Source of the DNA: Mesaphorura yosii
Taxonomy: Eukaryota; Arthropoda; Collembola; Poduromorpha; Tullbergiidae
Reading direction: 5' to 3'
Length of the DNA stretch: 64,000 nt
Assembly: GCA_009869945.1 (NCBI GenBank)
Contig: WIXG01000284.1
Location: forward strand, 39,159-103,158
Both the position numbers and the translations under genes were made by a program. The notes below the pieces were generated by a model. That model saw nothing but the letters and a program-made list of their open reading frames with translations. It did not search any database and was not told where the DNA came from. Shown here one piece after another: positions 13,672-25,386 of this stretch. The number at the start of each line of letters is the position of its first letter. The first letter of the stretch is position 1.

Positions 13672-15771
13672 ATGCTTGCTGAAATCGTCGTGCTCGTGTT
13701 CACATTCCCCGTCGCGTACTTTTTGTACCTCAAGTACAAATTCAGGAACTTTCCACCAGGTGGGTGTCACCATTCCTTTCATTGACTACGTGGTCGTAGT
13801 ATAGTGTGTAAGCTGAATTATGCGAAACACGTGTCTAGGTCCATGGGGAGTTCCACTGATGGGATACTTGCCGTATTTGGGACCGACTCCGCATCGGAAG
13901 TACAGTGAACTGGCAGCAAAATACGGAAATGTGTTCAGTGTCACGTTTGGAAACCTGCCGTAAGTCAACAGCAGAGCTCGTGCCAAATCATATAGTTGTC
14001 TGCTGCGTGTATTTCTCATATGACCCCGTCTTTTTAGCGTCGTCGTACTCAATGACTATGAAATCATCAGGAAAGCTCTGAGATCCGATGCCTTCTCCGG
14101 ACGACCAAACAAAGCTGTACTGGCGATGGCCATGATAAAAGAAGGTTGCCAATCACAAACTTTAAGACTACTAATTAGTTAGTACTCTACTAACCAAGTT
14201 CCGGGTCGGTCAGGGTGCCGAATACTTGAAGATTGTGCTAGTACCGCGTTCGATTTACAGGACTGAGCTTCAATGAAGGCCAGGTGTGGGTTGATCAGCG
14301 GAGATTCACGCTCAAAGTGCTGAAGGATCTGGGATTCGGCAAAAGTTCACTCGAAGGCTCAGTTCAGGAGGAACTTCACCGACTGGTTGGGTACTTGAAG
14401 TAAGAAATGTTTGTGTGTGAAATGTAAGCCGAGTTTGATGAAATGGTTACAACTGCCTTATTTGGTTGCGGCACACAGAACGCAAGTTGACAAACCCGTC
14501 AACCTGAAGTACGTGTTCGAGATTTCGGTCATGAACACGCTGTGGTTGATTACTGCTGGAGAATCACATGCGTACGACGACCCGATTGCACTTCGCTGGC
14601 ATAAATTGGCGTACGAGTAAGTGACCGACACACCGTTCAAGCTGAGGTCACGCCGTCGGGAGAGAAAAAAAATAATACAGCATTTCATTGCCATTACAGA
14701 GGTTTCATTGAACCGGAAGTTGCTGGCCCCGTCTGGTTTATGCCCTGGCTTGCGAAAATTGCACCTGACCGCACTGGGTTCACGAATCTTGTAGCTTCCG
14801 TGAAGAACCTTCGTAATGAATTTCGGCAGTTTGTCATGCACCGTGAAGAATCGCCAAATCAGGTACCCATGGACTTTATCGACTTTTACCTGCAAGAAAT
14901 TCGGGAAACGACAGATCCTGCCTCAAGTTTTTATAAAGACACGGGAAGTAAGTCCGCAGAGCAGGCGAAAAAAAACTTGCTCTTGACGTTTCTAGTTAAG
15001 ACCTTTACATATAGAAAATGATAACGGTTTACAGCTTGCCTCTTTGTATTTGGCAGTTAAAAATTTAGTTGACTTGCTGATCAACCTGTTCTCGGCTGGT
15101 TCGGACACGACAAGTGCCACACTTGGATGGGGCTTTTTGTACCTACTCAAGTACCCGGAAATTTATCGGAAATGGAAACAGGAACTGACCAGAGTTTGTG
15201 GCCCCGGGAATTTCCCGACGCTGGCCGATAAACCAAAGTATTAGTTAAATACGCATCGTTTCATTCTATTTGGTTTCGCATTTGGCATTTGTCAAGTTCG
15301 TAACATGACTTCTGGTCTTCCTTTTGTAGCCTTCCCTACACCGAAGCCACAATTCACGAACTCCTTCGCATCACGTCTATTACGTCCGGAGCTTTGCTGC
15401 ACAGCACAACTGAAGCCATCCAATTCGAGTCGTTCGACTTGCCCAAAGGAACCATCGTTTTGCCCAACCTGTTCCATTGCCAACACGATGAGAAGTACTG
15501 GGGCGATCCGGAAGAATTCAGACCTGAACGGTGGCTCTCGGATGGAGTTTTCAAGAAGGATGAACATTCCATCCCATTTTCAGTGGGAAAACGGATTTGT
15601 CCAGCAGAACATTTGGCATTGCTGAATCTTTTCATCATTTTCACGGGGCTCATCCAGACGTTTGACTTTACGGCGTATGATGGCGAGCCGCTTCCCAGCT
15701 TGGACCCGAAACCGGGTCTCGTGTTGCATCCACAACCGTACAAGATGGTTCTGAAACTGAGGAAGCACTGA
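13672..15771 (+). CDS. Cytochrome P450, CYP2 clan (tandem copy 1)
   Basis: Eight exons: 13672-13759, 13839-13959, 14038-14144, 14261-14399, 14479-14616, 14700-14947, 15057-15237 and 15330-15771, giving 487 residues. The N-terminus is a membrane anchor (MLAEIVVLVFTFPVAYFLYL) followed by the proline hinge NFPPGPWGVP. P450 signatures follow in order: C-helix WVDQRRF, I-helix oxygen-binding AGSDTT, K-helix ExxR within EATIHELLR, FRPERW, and the haem loop PFSVGKRICPAEHLA with the thiolate cysteine. The enzyme should sit in the ER membrane and oxidise small lipophilic substrates with electrons from P450 reductase; the substrate is unknown. The haem loop has Ala where CYP2 enzymes normally have Gly two residues after the cysteine. 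AATAAA lies 23 nt after the stop. The next gene is a close paralogue with the same length. Confidence 0.93.
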
Positions 15772-15793
15772 AGTGCTTTATACTACTAAATGG

Positions 15794-15799
15794 AATAAA
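15794..15799 (+). terminator. Polyadenylation signal AATAAA of P450 copy 1
   Basis: Canonical AATAAA 23 nt beyond the stop codon of the first P450, well placed for 3' end formation. Functional use is inferred. Confidence 0.5.
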
Positions 15800-16055
15800 T
15801 AATACAGTTTATTGGAATATTTGCAAGTTATTTTCCTCGCAGTCGTATGACTGAAAGCTGAGACACAGCTTTTCCGAGCTGAAATTAGGCCGGAAGTCAC
15901 TTTTCCTTAATTCTTGTTAATTAAACTACGCACATTTATCGGGAATGAGTTCATTGCTAATTGTTTACACCAAAATTGCAATCAGTTACTCTCCTTGCCT
16001 GTCTTATCTCCTACTCGTGGACGAATCGAGCAATCAATCGTGATCAGCACGGGAA

Positions 16056-17988
16056 ATGTTAGCCGAGGCGTGTGTATTCGTTCTCGTCTTCACGCTCGCG
16101 TACTTTCTTCATACGCGTAGAAAATTTAAGTCTTTTCCACCTGGACCATGGGGCCTACCCATCGTGGGCTACTTGCCATTCATGGGCTCGAGTCCACACA
16201 CGAAATACGCAACGCTGGGCAAAAGGTACGGCAAGATTTTCAGCGTCACGTTTGGGAGCTTGCCGTAAGTGCCTTCAACAGACTCACCTTAAAACCACCT
16301 TGGGTCATTTCCCCCATATTTACACACAGAATTGTGGTATTAAACGACTTGGATCTGATTCGCAAGGCATTCAAGCAAGACGTGTTTCAAGGCAGACCAA
16401 AATCCGTACTCGCAATGAGCATTGTTAACGATGGTAGTGTTTCGTGGTCTTGTAAATATAATTATATCTTCAGTGACAATTTCTAACGATTCTCTTGCGA
16501 ACTTGTGATTCGAATTCAGGCATTACATTCAACGAAGGTAAGCCGTGGTTTGAGCAGCGCAGGTTCACCCTGAAAGTGCTTCGGGATTTGGGATTTGGGA
16601 AAACATCTCTCGAGAGCTCGCTGCATGAAGAGGTGCAAGGCCTCATCAATTATTTCAGGTAATTCAAGATACAACAATTTGATTCCAGGTTTAGCTTCAG
16701 GACAAGACTTTGGCATGGTTCGGTTTGATCAATTGCAGGACACAAGTGAACAGACCGATCAGCCTGAAGCACACTCTTGAGATTGCCGTAATTAATACGC
16801 TGTGGTACATCGTCTGCAGCAAAAAGTACTCCCTGGATGACCCGGAAGCAATTTATATTCATAAGCTGTGCTATGAGTAGGCCAATATTGCATTCATTGG
16901 TTTTGTGTTTTGTCACTTAGTCTTCGGTCAAGTCAAAGATTTTCTTGCACAGAGGCTTCATTGAGCCCGAAGTCGCTGGTCCGTTGTGGTTCATGCCCTG
17001 GCTCGCGAAACTGGCACCAAATTGGACTGGTTTGAACGCTCTTATTCGTGCCACAGATGAGACTTGCGCTCTTTTCCGGAGAATGGTCAACGAAAGGCGC
17101 AAGACGTGGAAACCGACTGAACTCCACGATTTCGTGGATGCGTACTTGCTGGAAATTGAAAATACAAAGGACCCAAACTCAAGTTTCTACAAGGAAGAAG
17201 GAAGCAAGTTGACAACAAGCTTTCGCTGTAAATCAAAGTATCTAAGTCCTGTTGTAGAATGATAGTTTCTGTTTCTTTAGTGAAGAACCTTGTTTGTGTG
17301 CTGTCGGACTTGTTCACGGCCGGGTCGGATACAACCAGCTCCACATTGTCCTGGGCCATTCTGTATATGCTCCACTATCCTGAAGTGTTGGCTAAAGTGA
17401 GAGCCGAGATCGACAATGTTGTTGGCAGGAATCAATTGCCGAGCACGGAAGATCGAGCCAGGTGAGAGCAAAATGCCAAAATCTTTCCTCCTTTCTGCTG
17501 GACAAGTCTGAACTGAACATTGACTGGGCCATTGCCATTTTTACAGGCTTCCATACACTGAAGCCACAATCCACGAAGTATTTCGAATGTCATCCATCGT
17601 TTGCGGTGCGCTTCTTCACAGTACGCTCGAAAACACACACTTTGAAGGCTACTACCTCCCCAAAGGCACGATCACCATGGCTAACCTGTATCATGTTCAC
17701 CATGATCCACAGTACTGGGGCGACCCGGAGAATTTCCGACCAGAACGGTTTCTCGACGCTGAAGGACGCTTTTCCAAAGACGAGGCTCTTGTCCCGTTTT
17801 GTGCTGGCAAGCGAATCTGCCCTGCTGAACAACTGGGCACTACAAACGTCTACCTCTTTTTTACGGGATTGGTTCAAAACTTTGATTTCACTGCTGAGTT
17901 TCCGTTGCCCAGTGTGGATGCGAAGCCTGGACTCGTGCTGGCGACTCAAGGCTACAAAGTGGTACTGACAGACAGAAAGGCCGAGTGA
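16056..17988 (+). CDS. Cytochrome P450, CYP2 clan (tandem copy 2)
   Basis: Seven exons: 16056-16264, 16330-16433, 16520-16658, 16739-16876, 16953-17203, 17281-17461 and 17547-17988, giving 487 residues, the same as copy 1. Signatures: anchor MLAEACVFVLVFTLAYFL, hinge SFPPGPWGLP, C-helix WFEQRRF, I-helix AGSDTTSS, K-helix EATIHEVFR, FRPERF, and haem loop PFCAGKRICPAEQLG. All intron positions match copy 1, except that the intron after the PPG hinge is missing here. The fifth intron begins with GC (GCAAGT) instead of GT; frame and the neighbouring protein sequence (EEGS/MKNLV) match copy 1 only if that GC donor is used. This is a recent tandem duplicate, probably an ER monooxygenase; substrate unknown. 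Confidence 0.92.
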
Positions 17989-18470
17989 AGCGGTCAAAGA
18001 AATCAAAGTCGAGGCAGAACGAAAATTATTGAAGCCATTGCATGAAATTGGAATCACTCCACTGCTTTTGAAACATACGCACAATTGCAATGAAAACATA
18101 ACATTTATTAAAGTCATCATTCATATTGGATATGAAATATCAAAAATAGTACGACTAAATTAGAATCCATGATTATTAAATAAGCTCGCACTTCAAAATA
18201 ACTAAAGATAACATAAAGCTGAGGCTAACCTATAAAACTCCTCGATCAAAAATAGTAGTAAAGTAGTAATAGAATTTAGAAAATCAAAAATTGCATCCTA
18301 AATGTCAGCAACAAATATTTAGAATGGCATGATTGGCTCAAAAAATCTCAAACAAGTCAAAAATTACCTTTTCTAAACTAGAAATAATGTATCACTAAAG
18401 AAACAAAGTGTTCAAAAAGAACTAAACTTCCAGCATGTAAGTAAATAAATCCTGTCCAGCCAGTCGTTTC
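17989..18470. other. AT-rich spacer between convergent genes
   Basis: Lies between the stop of P450 copy 2 (+) and the stop of the CPEB gene (-). It should contain both 3' untranslated regions. No exon or repeat is recognised. Confidence 0.45.
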
Positions 18471-20547
18471 TTACTCATAAAATCGTTCCCAACGCGGTTG
18501 ATCGAAAGAAGGGCCAAACCCAAACCGATTTTGCATATTGCCTGAGTGTGAAATTTCAGTCAGCGAACTGCGTGCTCGGAAGTTGGTCGGCATGATGGAA
18601 GTCGGAGTTCCGATCTTGTTTGCATTGCGCCTGCAACGAATTATACAACAAATAAATATTATCGAAACACATCGGCACAACATTCCAAGATTTCTACTTC
18701 AATTACTTCAATAGAAAGTACTTTCACTTACATTAAGGGGCGATGGGCGCGATATTGAGTGTCCATGTGCACTGACTGAAAGCAGCTGGAGCAAAAGTAG
18801 CTGAAGCAGGCTGCGTCCCTGCAGAAGTACGGCCCTTGCTGAACCTTGCAAACAGAGCAATTGGCGTCTTCTAAGTAAGGATCCACTTGAATCTTCTTTG
18901 TGAATTCATTTGTTCGAATTTCGATGAATGCTGCAGTTACTGCTTTCAAGTATGACATGTTGTTGTCGAATGTCACACGTCCCGATCCGATGGGATACTT
19001 GTTGCGATCGGTGTCAATGCCAGCATACACAACACCCCCGAACAGCTCCTGCATGATGTGAGATAGGCCTTCTGCGTTCAACATTCCATGCAGCGCTCCC
19101 ACGAAAATAGTTTTCTGTGGATCCAGCTTGGTATCGGGACAGCGAACGAAGTTGCTGTCTCCAACCGCCCACGGGATGACCTGAATGTCCTTTTTGTTGA
19201 TGTATCTTGAGCACAATCTGATGTAATCTGCGCCTTTGGTATAGTCGTGAGTACAGTTCTGCAACAAATGCTTAACCTGTCGCTCAGTGTCGAATAGTAC
19301 ATACGCATAACCCTTCGGGCGATTCCCATCCTTTCCAGGCCATTCAACTCGAACGCGTCCAAAAGGCTTAAAGGTGTTGATCAGACAATTTTCAGTAACT
19401 TCCCACGGAAGGCCTCCAAGGAATACTTTGGTGGAGTAAATTTGGTCTCGGTAATTTCTCTTCTGTGGAAGAATTCCAGTCCATTTGAGGTTTGCCGATG
19501 ATACTTGCGCCATTTCCCGATGATACAAGGCCGCTCTTTCCAAATATCCATCGGTTCTCGTGCGGTTGTATGAAGGCGGAGACGTCGGAGAAGCCGGATC
19601 GTTGTTTGGGGTAAACTGAGTCATCAAGTGCTGTTGAAGCGTGGTGATTAAGGCACTGATTTGTCTTCGTTGAAAAGGGTCTCCGCCACTGCTGTTTGAG
19701 AAGTCTTGAAGTTCTTGCAGCATCTTCAGTTGTTCAATCGTTTGTCGAATGGTCAGTCCAGTGTGGCTCCGGGGTGGCTCAAGGGCTGCAAGACTACGCA
19801 TGAAGTCATTACCTCTAGTACCTAGGACACACAAGTAGAAGAATTTAGTGATAAATTCATATTTGCATGAGTGACTGACGTGATTTGCATTTGAATTAAT
19901 AGGTTATTACTTTCTGGCGACAGAGGCGTCCGGTCTTCAAAGTCCCTCGATGGCATTGAGAGTGCAGGGGGAGTCATCGGTGGTGCATCAAAACCGTATG
20001 GTTTACGTCCTGTATATCGATACGGCGACATTTGGTCCACTCCGTTGAGCAACTGTCCGAAAGCGTCAATGTTGAAATTTGGTGTGTGGTAGGAGCTGGT
20101 TTCCGAAGCGCTGGAAAAGGGATACATCTGCTGCGTGTAGCTCGCGGTTGTGTTAAGTGATTCACCAACCGATAGCCTCCCGAACCCCTCCAATCCAACT
20201 GGCATGGTAGGTAGTGGCGAAGTGTTACAGCAAGCAGCCGCAGCTCCATTTGTAGCCCCATCCTCGTCTTCAATTATACCGCTTTCATTGAATTCAGTCG
20301 CTGCTCCGGTTTCATTCAGATTCAGGCTGGCTCCTGCTCCACTTGTGTTTGACTCGTCTTCTCCCGACGTACCATTTCCATCACCGCCCTCCAGAATTGT
20401 CGATGTTTTACCAATTTGTCTTCCTTCATAACCCCAAAGATGCGCAAATCTCGAACTGGAGCCGCTGCCACTGCCAAAACTGCTGTCTGGGCTGTGTTCA
20501 ACAGAACTGTTTGAAACATTGCTCTCGTTGCCACTTGTTAAACTCAT
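18471..20547 (-). CDS. orb: Cytoplasmic polyadenylation element-binding protein, CPEB1/Orb type
   Basis: Three coding exons on the minus strand: 20547-19880, 19814-18732 and 18630-18471, giving 636 residues. The N-terminal ~340 residues are low-complexity, rich in Ser, Asn and Gly. RRM1 starts near residue 350 with YSTKVFLGGLPWEVTE and has EWPGKDG. RRM2 follows with KTIFVGALHGMLNAEGL and FGGVVYAGIDTDRNKYPIGS. A C-terminal ZZ zinc module has CSVCKVQQGPYFCRDAACFS, and HRPLMRN is completed across the last intron, as in vertebrate CPEB1. Family proteins bind U-rich elements in mRNA 3' ends and control poly(A) tail length and translation in germ cells and neurons. The RRM text resembles the CPEB1/Orb branch more than CPEB2-4/Orb2. 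A GGTGAGT donor near 20650 and an acceptor before the ATG suggest an upstream untranslated exon. Confidence 0.92.
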
Positions 20548-22227
20548 GTTGAAATCACTAAAAACTCCGACAGATTTTGTTAAACTGTTAAAGAATATTG
20601 CAGAAATTAAAAAGATGCGTCCCTGCCACGACCACCTTAGGATAGGAACCCAACTCACCAACTAACTTGGACCAGGCAGTTTTGTCTCTCTTTTCCACTG
20701 TCGCTAATCCCAGTCACTGCCCATTGCACAGCACAAGAATTCTCCGTTCTTATGTGTATTCCGTTATCGGCCGTCGTCATTCTATGGTCTTCAGCCCTCC
20801 CTTCCACGCTGCTAAAAATACAACTGTAATGTAACTTTCCAGTGCTTAATACTTAGTTACTTGGTTTGGTCCCAAGTCGCTTCCCCTTCACAGTCTTTAG
20901 ACAGCATCACGTCTTTAGTCTTTGATCATGCGATGTTTGGTACATGGGGACTATGGACCGTTATCACTTATCACTGTTGGGGTTGGAAATTCCATCGCTT
21001 CGCTGTCCTGACCCTCTTAGCTGCCTGGTGTGATTGAAACTGGCTCGTACCGTACCCCTCGACCTGTCCTAGCAAGCTATTCCCAGTTTCTAAGCGGTCT
21101 TAGTTTAAGGACTCGACGCTGACTTAACTTCATAACGATGAGATTTCGTATCATGTTTTCGAAATCGCTTATTTCAATGAGCGAACGTGGAGTGCGTGGT
21201 AGAGCTGCATGGCTTTAACTTGAAGACGCAAATGAATCACAAGGACGCCAGTTCAGTTTGTCGTTTTTTCCATTCATACGTACACAGTGCAAGGCTCAAG
21301 TGATGGCTTGGATTGCAGATGTCGAGTTAATTGTTATCAGCACAAAATAGCCAAATTCCTCTCCTCATCGTCCCTTTTCTGCGGTTGCATTCAGTGAACG
21401 TATACTATTCAGTGCAAATTTCAGTTCCAAGCTTGAACTCTAAGCGAGCCATGGACGGGAAGCATGAACATGAATTAATGAATGTGCTTATCGCTCGCTT
21501 TAATTGTTTTAGTCTCAGTTCAATCGCTCATTTACTATTCATGTAAATTCAGTCGTGCCATGTCAGTCGTAGAATGTATTATACTAGATTGATTGGTCAT
21601 AGAACTGTAGAACTCAGGTTACTACTCAGGTTAGAGCAAACTATTGCAAAATGAAGCTGGAGAAGCCAGTTAAATGTGGCTTACCATTCCTGGTGACATG
21701 CGTATGAAGAATTTTATGATCGAAATTACAATTTCATGAATGCAGTCAACACGAAGGCAAACTGGAAGACTTCAAAGTGGAAGTGTGAAGAAAGCATGCA
21801 ATTTTAACAGATATGTGATTTGCCCAATCTTGGCTTAAACTTTTTAATTATTAAGATTAAGGTAGTTTTACATTATCTGTAAATAAGAGCAAAGGACCGC
21901 CGCTTTCGGTTCATGTTCAGTTTTGTAAAAGGAATTCTATTTTTGGATACTTATTCGTCTTTACTCACACACTCACGCACTAAAAGCTTCTTAAAAAGGT
22001 TCTACTCGAAAAATGCTTTCAACAGTGCACTGTAAAACGGTAGGCATCTTTCCCGATGATTTTCTCCATGCTTGTTTCTCGTGCTTCTCCCTTGCATACT
22101 TGTATTTCAAGGTAAAATTAGTCAAAACTTTGGCCGATGGCGTTTCAAGAAAATCTTTCCGTTCCATTCTTTTACTCATAAACTTTTTACCACAAACCTG
22201 ACACGGATCCAGAAGTACGATGCAAAA
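20548..22227. other. Divergent intergenic region
   Basis: Sits between the start of CPEB (-) and the start of the glycosyltransferase (+), so it should contain both promoters. A probable noncoding first exon of CPEB ends at a donor near 20650. No other coding or RNA feature is recognised. Confidence 0.45.
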
Positions 22228-24167
22228 ATGCAGTCGCTCCTGCAGGATGCCAGCCATTGGTCAAAATTCAAGAAGGAATGCAGCAAATTAGCCATCTCTT
22301 TGTCAACCACGAAGAATATCCTCGTTGTATTGCTTCTGCTGGCTGCACTCGTTCTTCTTCATAATTTTAGTCTCAGCGTCAGCCAAAGAAGAACTACTGC
22401 CGTCCCGCTTCTGGTCCGAGTTCCACGGTGCGCTGATTCTGGTCACACAGCCAAGTCAAGACAAAATCAAGGTAAGAAATTCCAATTTATCAAGTGAGCC
22501 AAACCAGGCATAATTACAGTCAATTCTCCCTCTCAATCATTCAGGCCATGTTCAGCGTCTTCCAACGCCGAGAATCGAGTCCAAACTTGATTACAGCATC
22601 AATACCAGAAGACTTGTTCTGCTGGCCATACACCGAATGAATGAACTCGTCCAAGATGGAAGTCGAAAGCTGAAGACACAGACTTCCTGTTCAAAATGGT
22701 GGGCGAATCCGCTGGATGTGCGAAGAAACGTGATTGTGAATTCCACCACCCTGTACGATGATCACGACTTGGAATTTCTCGCCGTCTCCAACTGGGAAAT
22801 CGCGACCTTCCGAACCAAAGTGCGAGTGTTCGTGCATCAGCGCCCCGAAGGTATAGAGTTCCTGAATGGTGAATTTATACGGGTGCTTGATAAGAATGCC
22901 ACAAGTCGGAGACGAACTTGCTTTCAAGACGAAGACGGGGCTTGGGCTCAACTCTGCTCCTGTGATCAAGGATCGCCAGCCGTTATAATCGACGATGGTC
23001 ATCTGTCCGCCAGAGCGTGGCCCGTAAACGCTTCATTCATAGTTGGTGACTACCTCAATTTTGGTGATGTAAGCAATTTCTTCAATATCGTACCGTCGTC
23101 GCCCGCTTGCAACCCGCTGAACATGGTCATTGTAATCATATCCGCCCCAATTCACTTTGCTCAACGTTACCTGATACGGAACACATTCGGAGCCAAGACT
23201 GAGCTGGAAAGTCGAAATGCGTCGCTGTTCTTCCTCCTGGGCAGAGTGCATGACCAGAACCTGCAGCACATGATCAACGAGGAGGCGTCAATCTATCAGG
23301 ACATCATTCAGCCCAATCTTTTCGATGCGTACCAAAATTTGACGCTGAAGCACTTGGCAATGCTGGCGTACGTCTATTTCTCATGCTCCGAACCCCAACG
23401 TGGTGCCAGTTCACAATGCGAGGTGAATCCCTTCGAAAGGGCTTCGTACAATCCACCGCCGTACCTGCTCAAGGCTGACGATGACATTTTCTTGAATCTG
23501 GACGTGGCGTTTATGCTAGCCGCTGCCAATCCGGATGTAGAGCTGATGTAAGTTTTGCCGTCATACGCATCGGAATTTAAAGGTAATTTGTTATCACTCC
23601 ATTTGATTGCAGGGGTTCATTGATGTGCGAAGGGTTGCCAATTCGCGATATCACACGAAAGTACTACGTACCCAGTTACGTGTACCCTGGAGAAAAGTAC
23701 CCTCCCTTCTTGCTCGGCGGCACTATTCTAATGAGAACTGATGTAATTCCGAAGTTTCTTCAGGCTTCTCTCGCCGTGCCCATGATGAGCCTTGGCGACC
23801 CGTACGTCACCGGTCTGCTCTGCAAGGCGCTGGGAATACTGCCGAGAGGCTCGTCACTGTTTAGCACGCACATCACGGTCAAGGAAGAACAAAACCTCGA
23901 GCGGTACTATCAGCTGCGGACAATGGTGAGAATTCTTGCTGGAATTATCTGTAATACCTACGAAAGGCGAACTGGTGATGCTAATCTCCTTTTCCTCACT
24001 TTCAGATTAATTCGCACATGGAAACCGTCCCGGAATTCCAAAGGGCATGGGACATGTGGTCTTCTCCTCCTCCGCCACCTCCAAAGTCAAACAATGGAAT
24101 TACTTTGAATATTACTGTTCCCATTACGAACTATGACACTGCATTCTGCCCTACGGTGAAGTTGTAG
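22228..24167 (+). CDS. Beta-1,3-galactosyltransferase-like glycosyltransferase (GT31)
   Basis: Four exons: 22228-22471, 22545-23547, 23613-23925 and 24006-24167, giving 573 residues. One N-terminal hydrophobic helix (NILVVLLLLAALVLLHNF) at about residue 33 predicts a type II Golgi protein. A long stem precedes the catalytic part. GT31 features are seen in order: CNPLNMVIVIISAPIHFAQR followed by RNTFG; SLFFLLGR; E-x-IYQDIIQPNLFDAYQNL; the donor/metal motif YLLKADDDIFLN; and KYYVPSYVYPGEKYPPFLLG followed by LMRTDV. The usual acidic EDVYVG motif appears here as LGDPYVTG, so the catalytic acid position is altered. Members transfer a sugar, often galactose, from a UDP donor onto glycans. With the longer stem and the altered motif, the specificity is open. 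Confidence 0.85.
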
Positions 24168-24327
24168 AGTGGTATACAGTTTTATATACGTAGCCAATTG
24201 ACAATCGCATTCTCAAAATTATGTATTTTAATTTTATGCTTTTTATTGATGCTCACTATTCGTTAACGAGATACAGAGGTGACCTTTAATTAAGGCGAGA
24301 AGCAAACACAAATTAAACAGAGAAGCC

Positions 24328-24960
24328 TCATACCTTAGGTGTAGCCTTACAAACATTATTAGGAACCATATATTTGTCGGTGCGATTGATGTAGCACTCT
24401 CTGCCCGTGTCCTCGTCCACCACCTTCACATCAATGAACTTACCCTCGACGCAGGCGCAAATGTGGAATGTCACTCGCCCTTTGGCGTCGTCTTCTTTCT
24501 GCTCTGCATTCGGGATGCAGCACAATAATTTTTCAGAGTCGCGTTGTTCTGTAAATCAAGAAAATTCGCATTCGCATTTTGCCGAGTGTCTTCAATTTTC
24601 GCAACGTTATTAGTTGTTTACCGTCATCAGCTGCAATGCAGGAGTCGCCCCATTGCCTGGTGTGGTTCTGCTTCGGAATGCTTATCGTACGGGTTTTTGA
24701 TGGCGCCTGGTTTGCAGTGGCATACCATTTCGTAGTTGTGTCGAACTGATTCAGAACAAGCCAGGTGACTTTCGGGGCCGCATGGCTTCGGACCCTTTCC
24801 ACTTGCTACTGTGCCGAGGAGTCTTGAAAAGTCAGCCACGATTTCACATATCGCTGACGTTAATTCTTACTGTTAATGGAAATCACACCCTATGCAATAG
24901 TACGGTTTACCTGGCTTCTCCTCCTCAGCCGCTCGGCATCTTTCGTCAAAGTACGCACAT
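24328..24960 (-). CDS. Cysteine-rich secreted protein, incomplete model (paralogue of the next gene)
   Basis: The 5' end and signal peptide are not resolved. Visible coding pieces on the minus strand: an exon ending at 24911 with ASCAYFDERCRAAEEEKP; an exon starting at 24808 with KPCGPESHLACSES and MVCHCKPGAIKN; a piece with QWGDSCIAADD ending at 24622; and a last exon 24548-24328 with SEKLLCCIPN, HICACVEGKF, ECYINRTDKYMVPNN and a stop. The last two pieces match the neighbouring gene (RQWGESC, AEKLLRC, HICACIEDNF, ECYVNITEKYYIP). The join between the second and third pieces needs either an intron of only 34 nt (24657-24690) or a frameshift. Two disulphide-rich modules in an extracellular protein is the likely architecture. 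It could be a pseudogene. Function unknown. Confidence 0.5.
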
Positions 24961-25386
24961 GACGCAGTGGTCACGGTCGTCCGATTCCTACCTACCTTTG
25001 AAAAAGTTATGACAGGTTCGAGTGCAGGTTTTACTTGTGTTTGCGTTTACTGGAGGTGACAGAGCAGTTCCATTTCCTCCAAGCGTTGGTGTTTGTTCCG
25101 CTTCTGTCTCTTACTCTGTTGGTGGTTCTGAGCTAGACTCTAGATCTGAGCGATCAATCCCATGACTCATTTAACACCAACATTCAATCTCAGCTTTAAT
25201 AGTTACGTCGAATATGTGCTGAAAATTCAATAAAATGGGACGGCGAACTTGTGTTTTCATACAGTTTGATAAATTATAGATTTTTTATTTACACATAATT
25301 GAGCTTCTCTACTCTAATGAAAGACACCAAGGACGTGTGGCATGGCACGCGCCATTTCGATGACAAAAGCGGTTCAGTTTGTGGTG

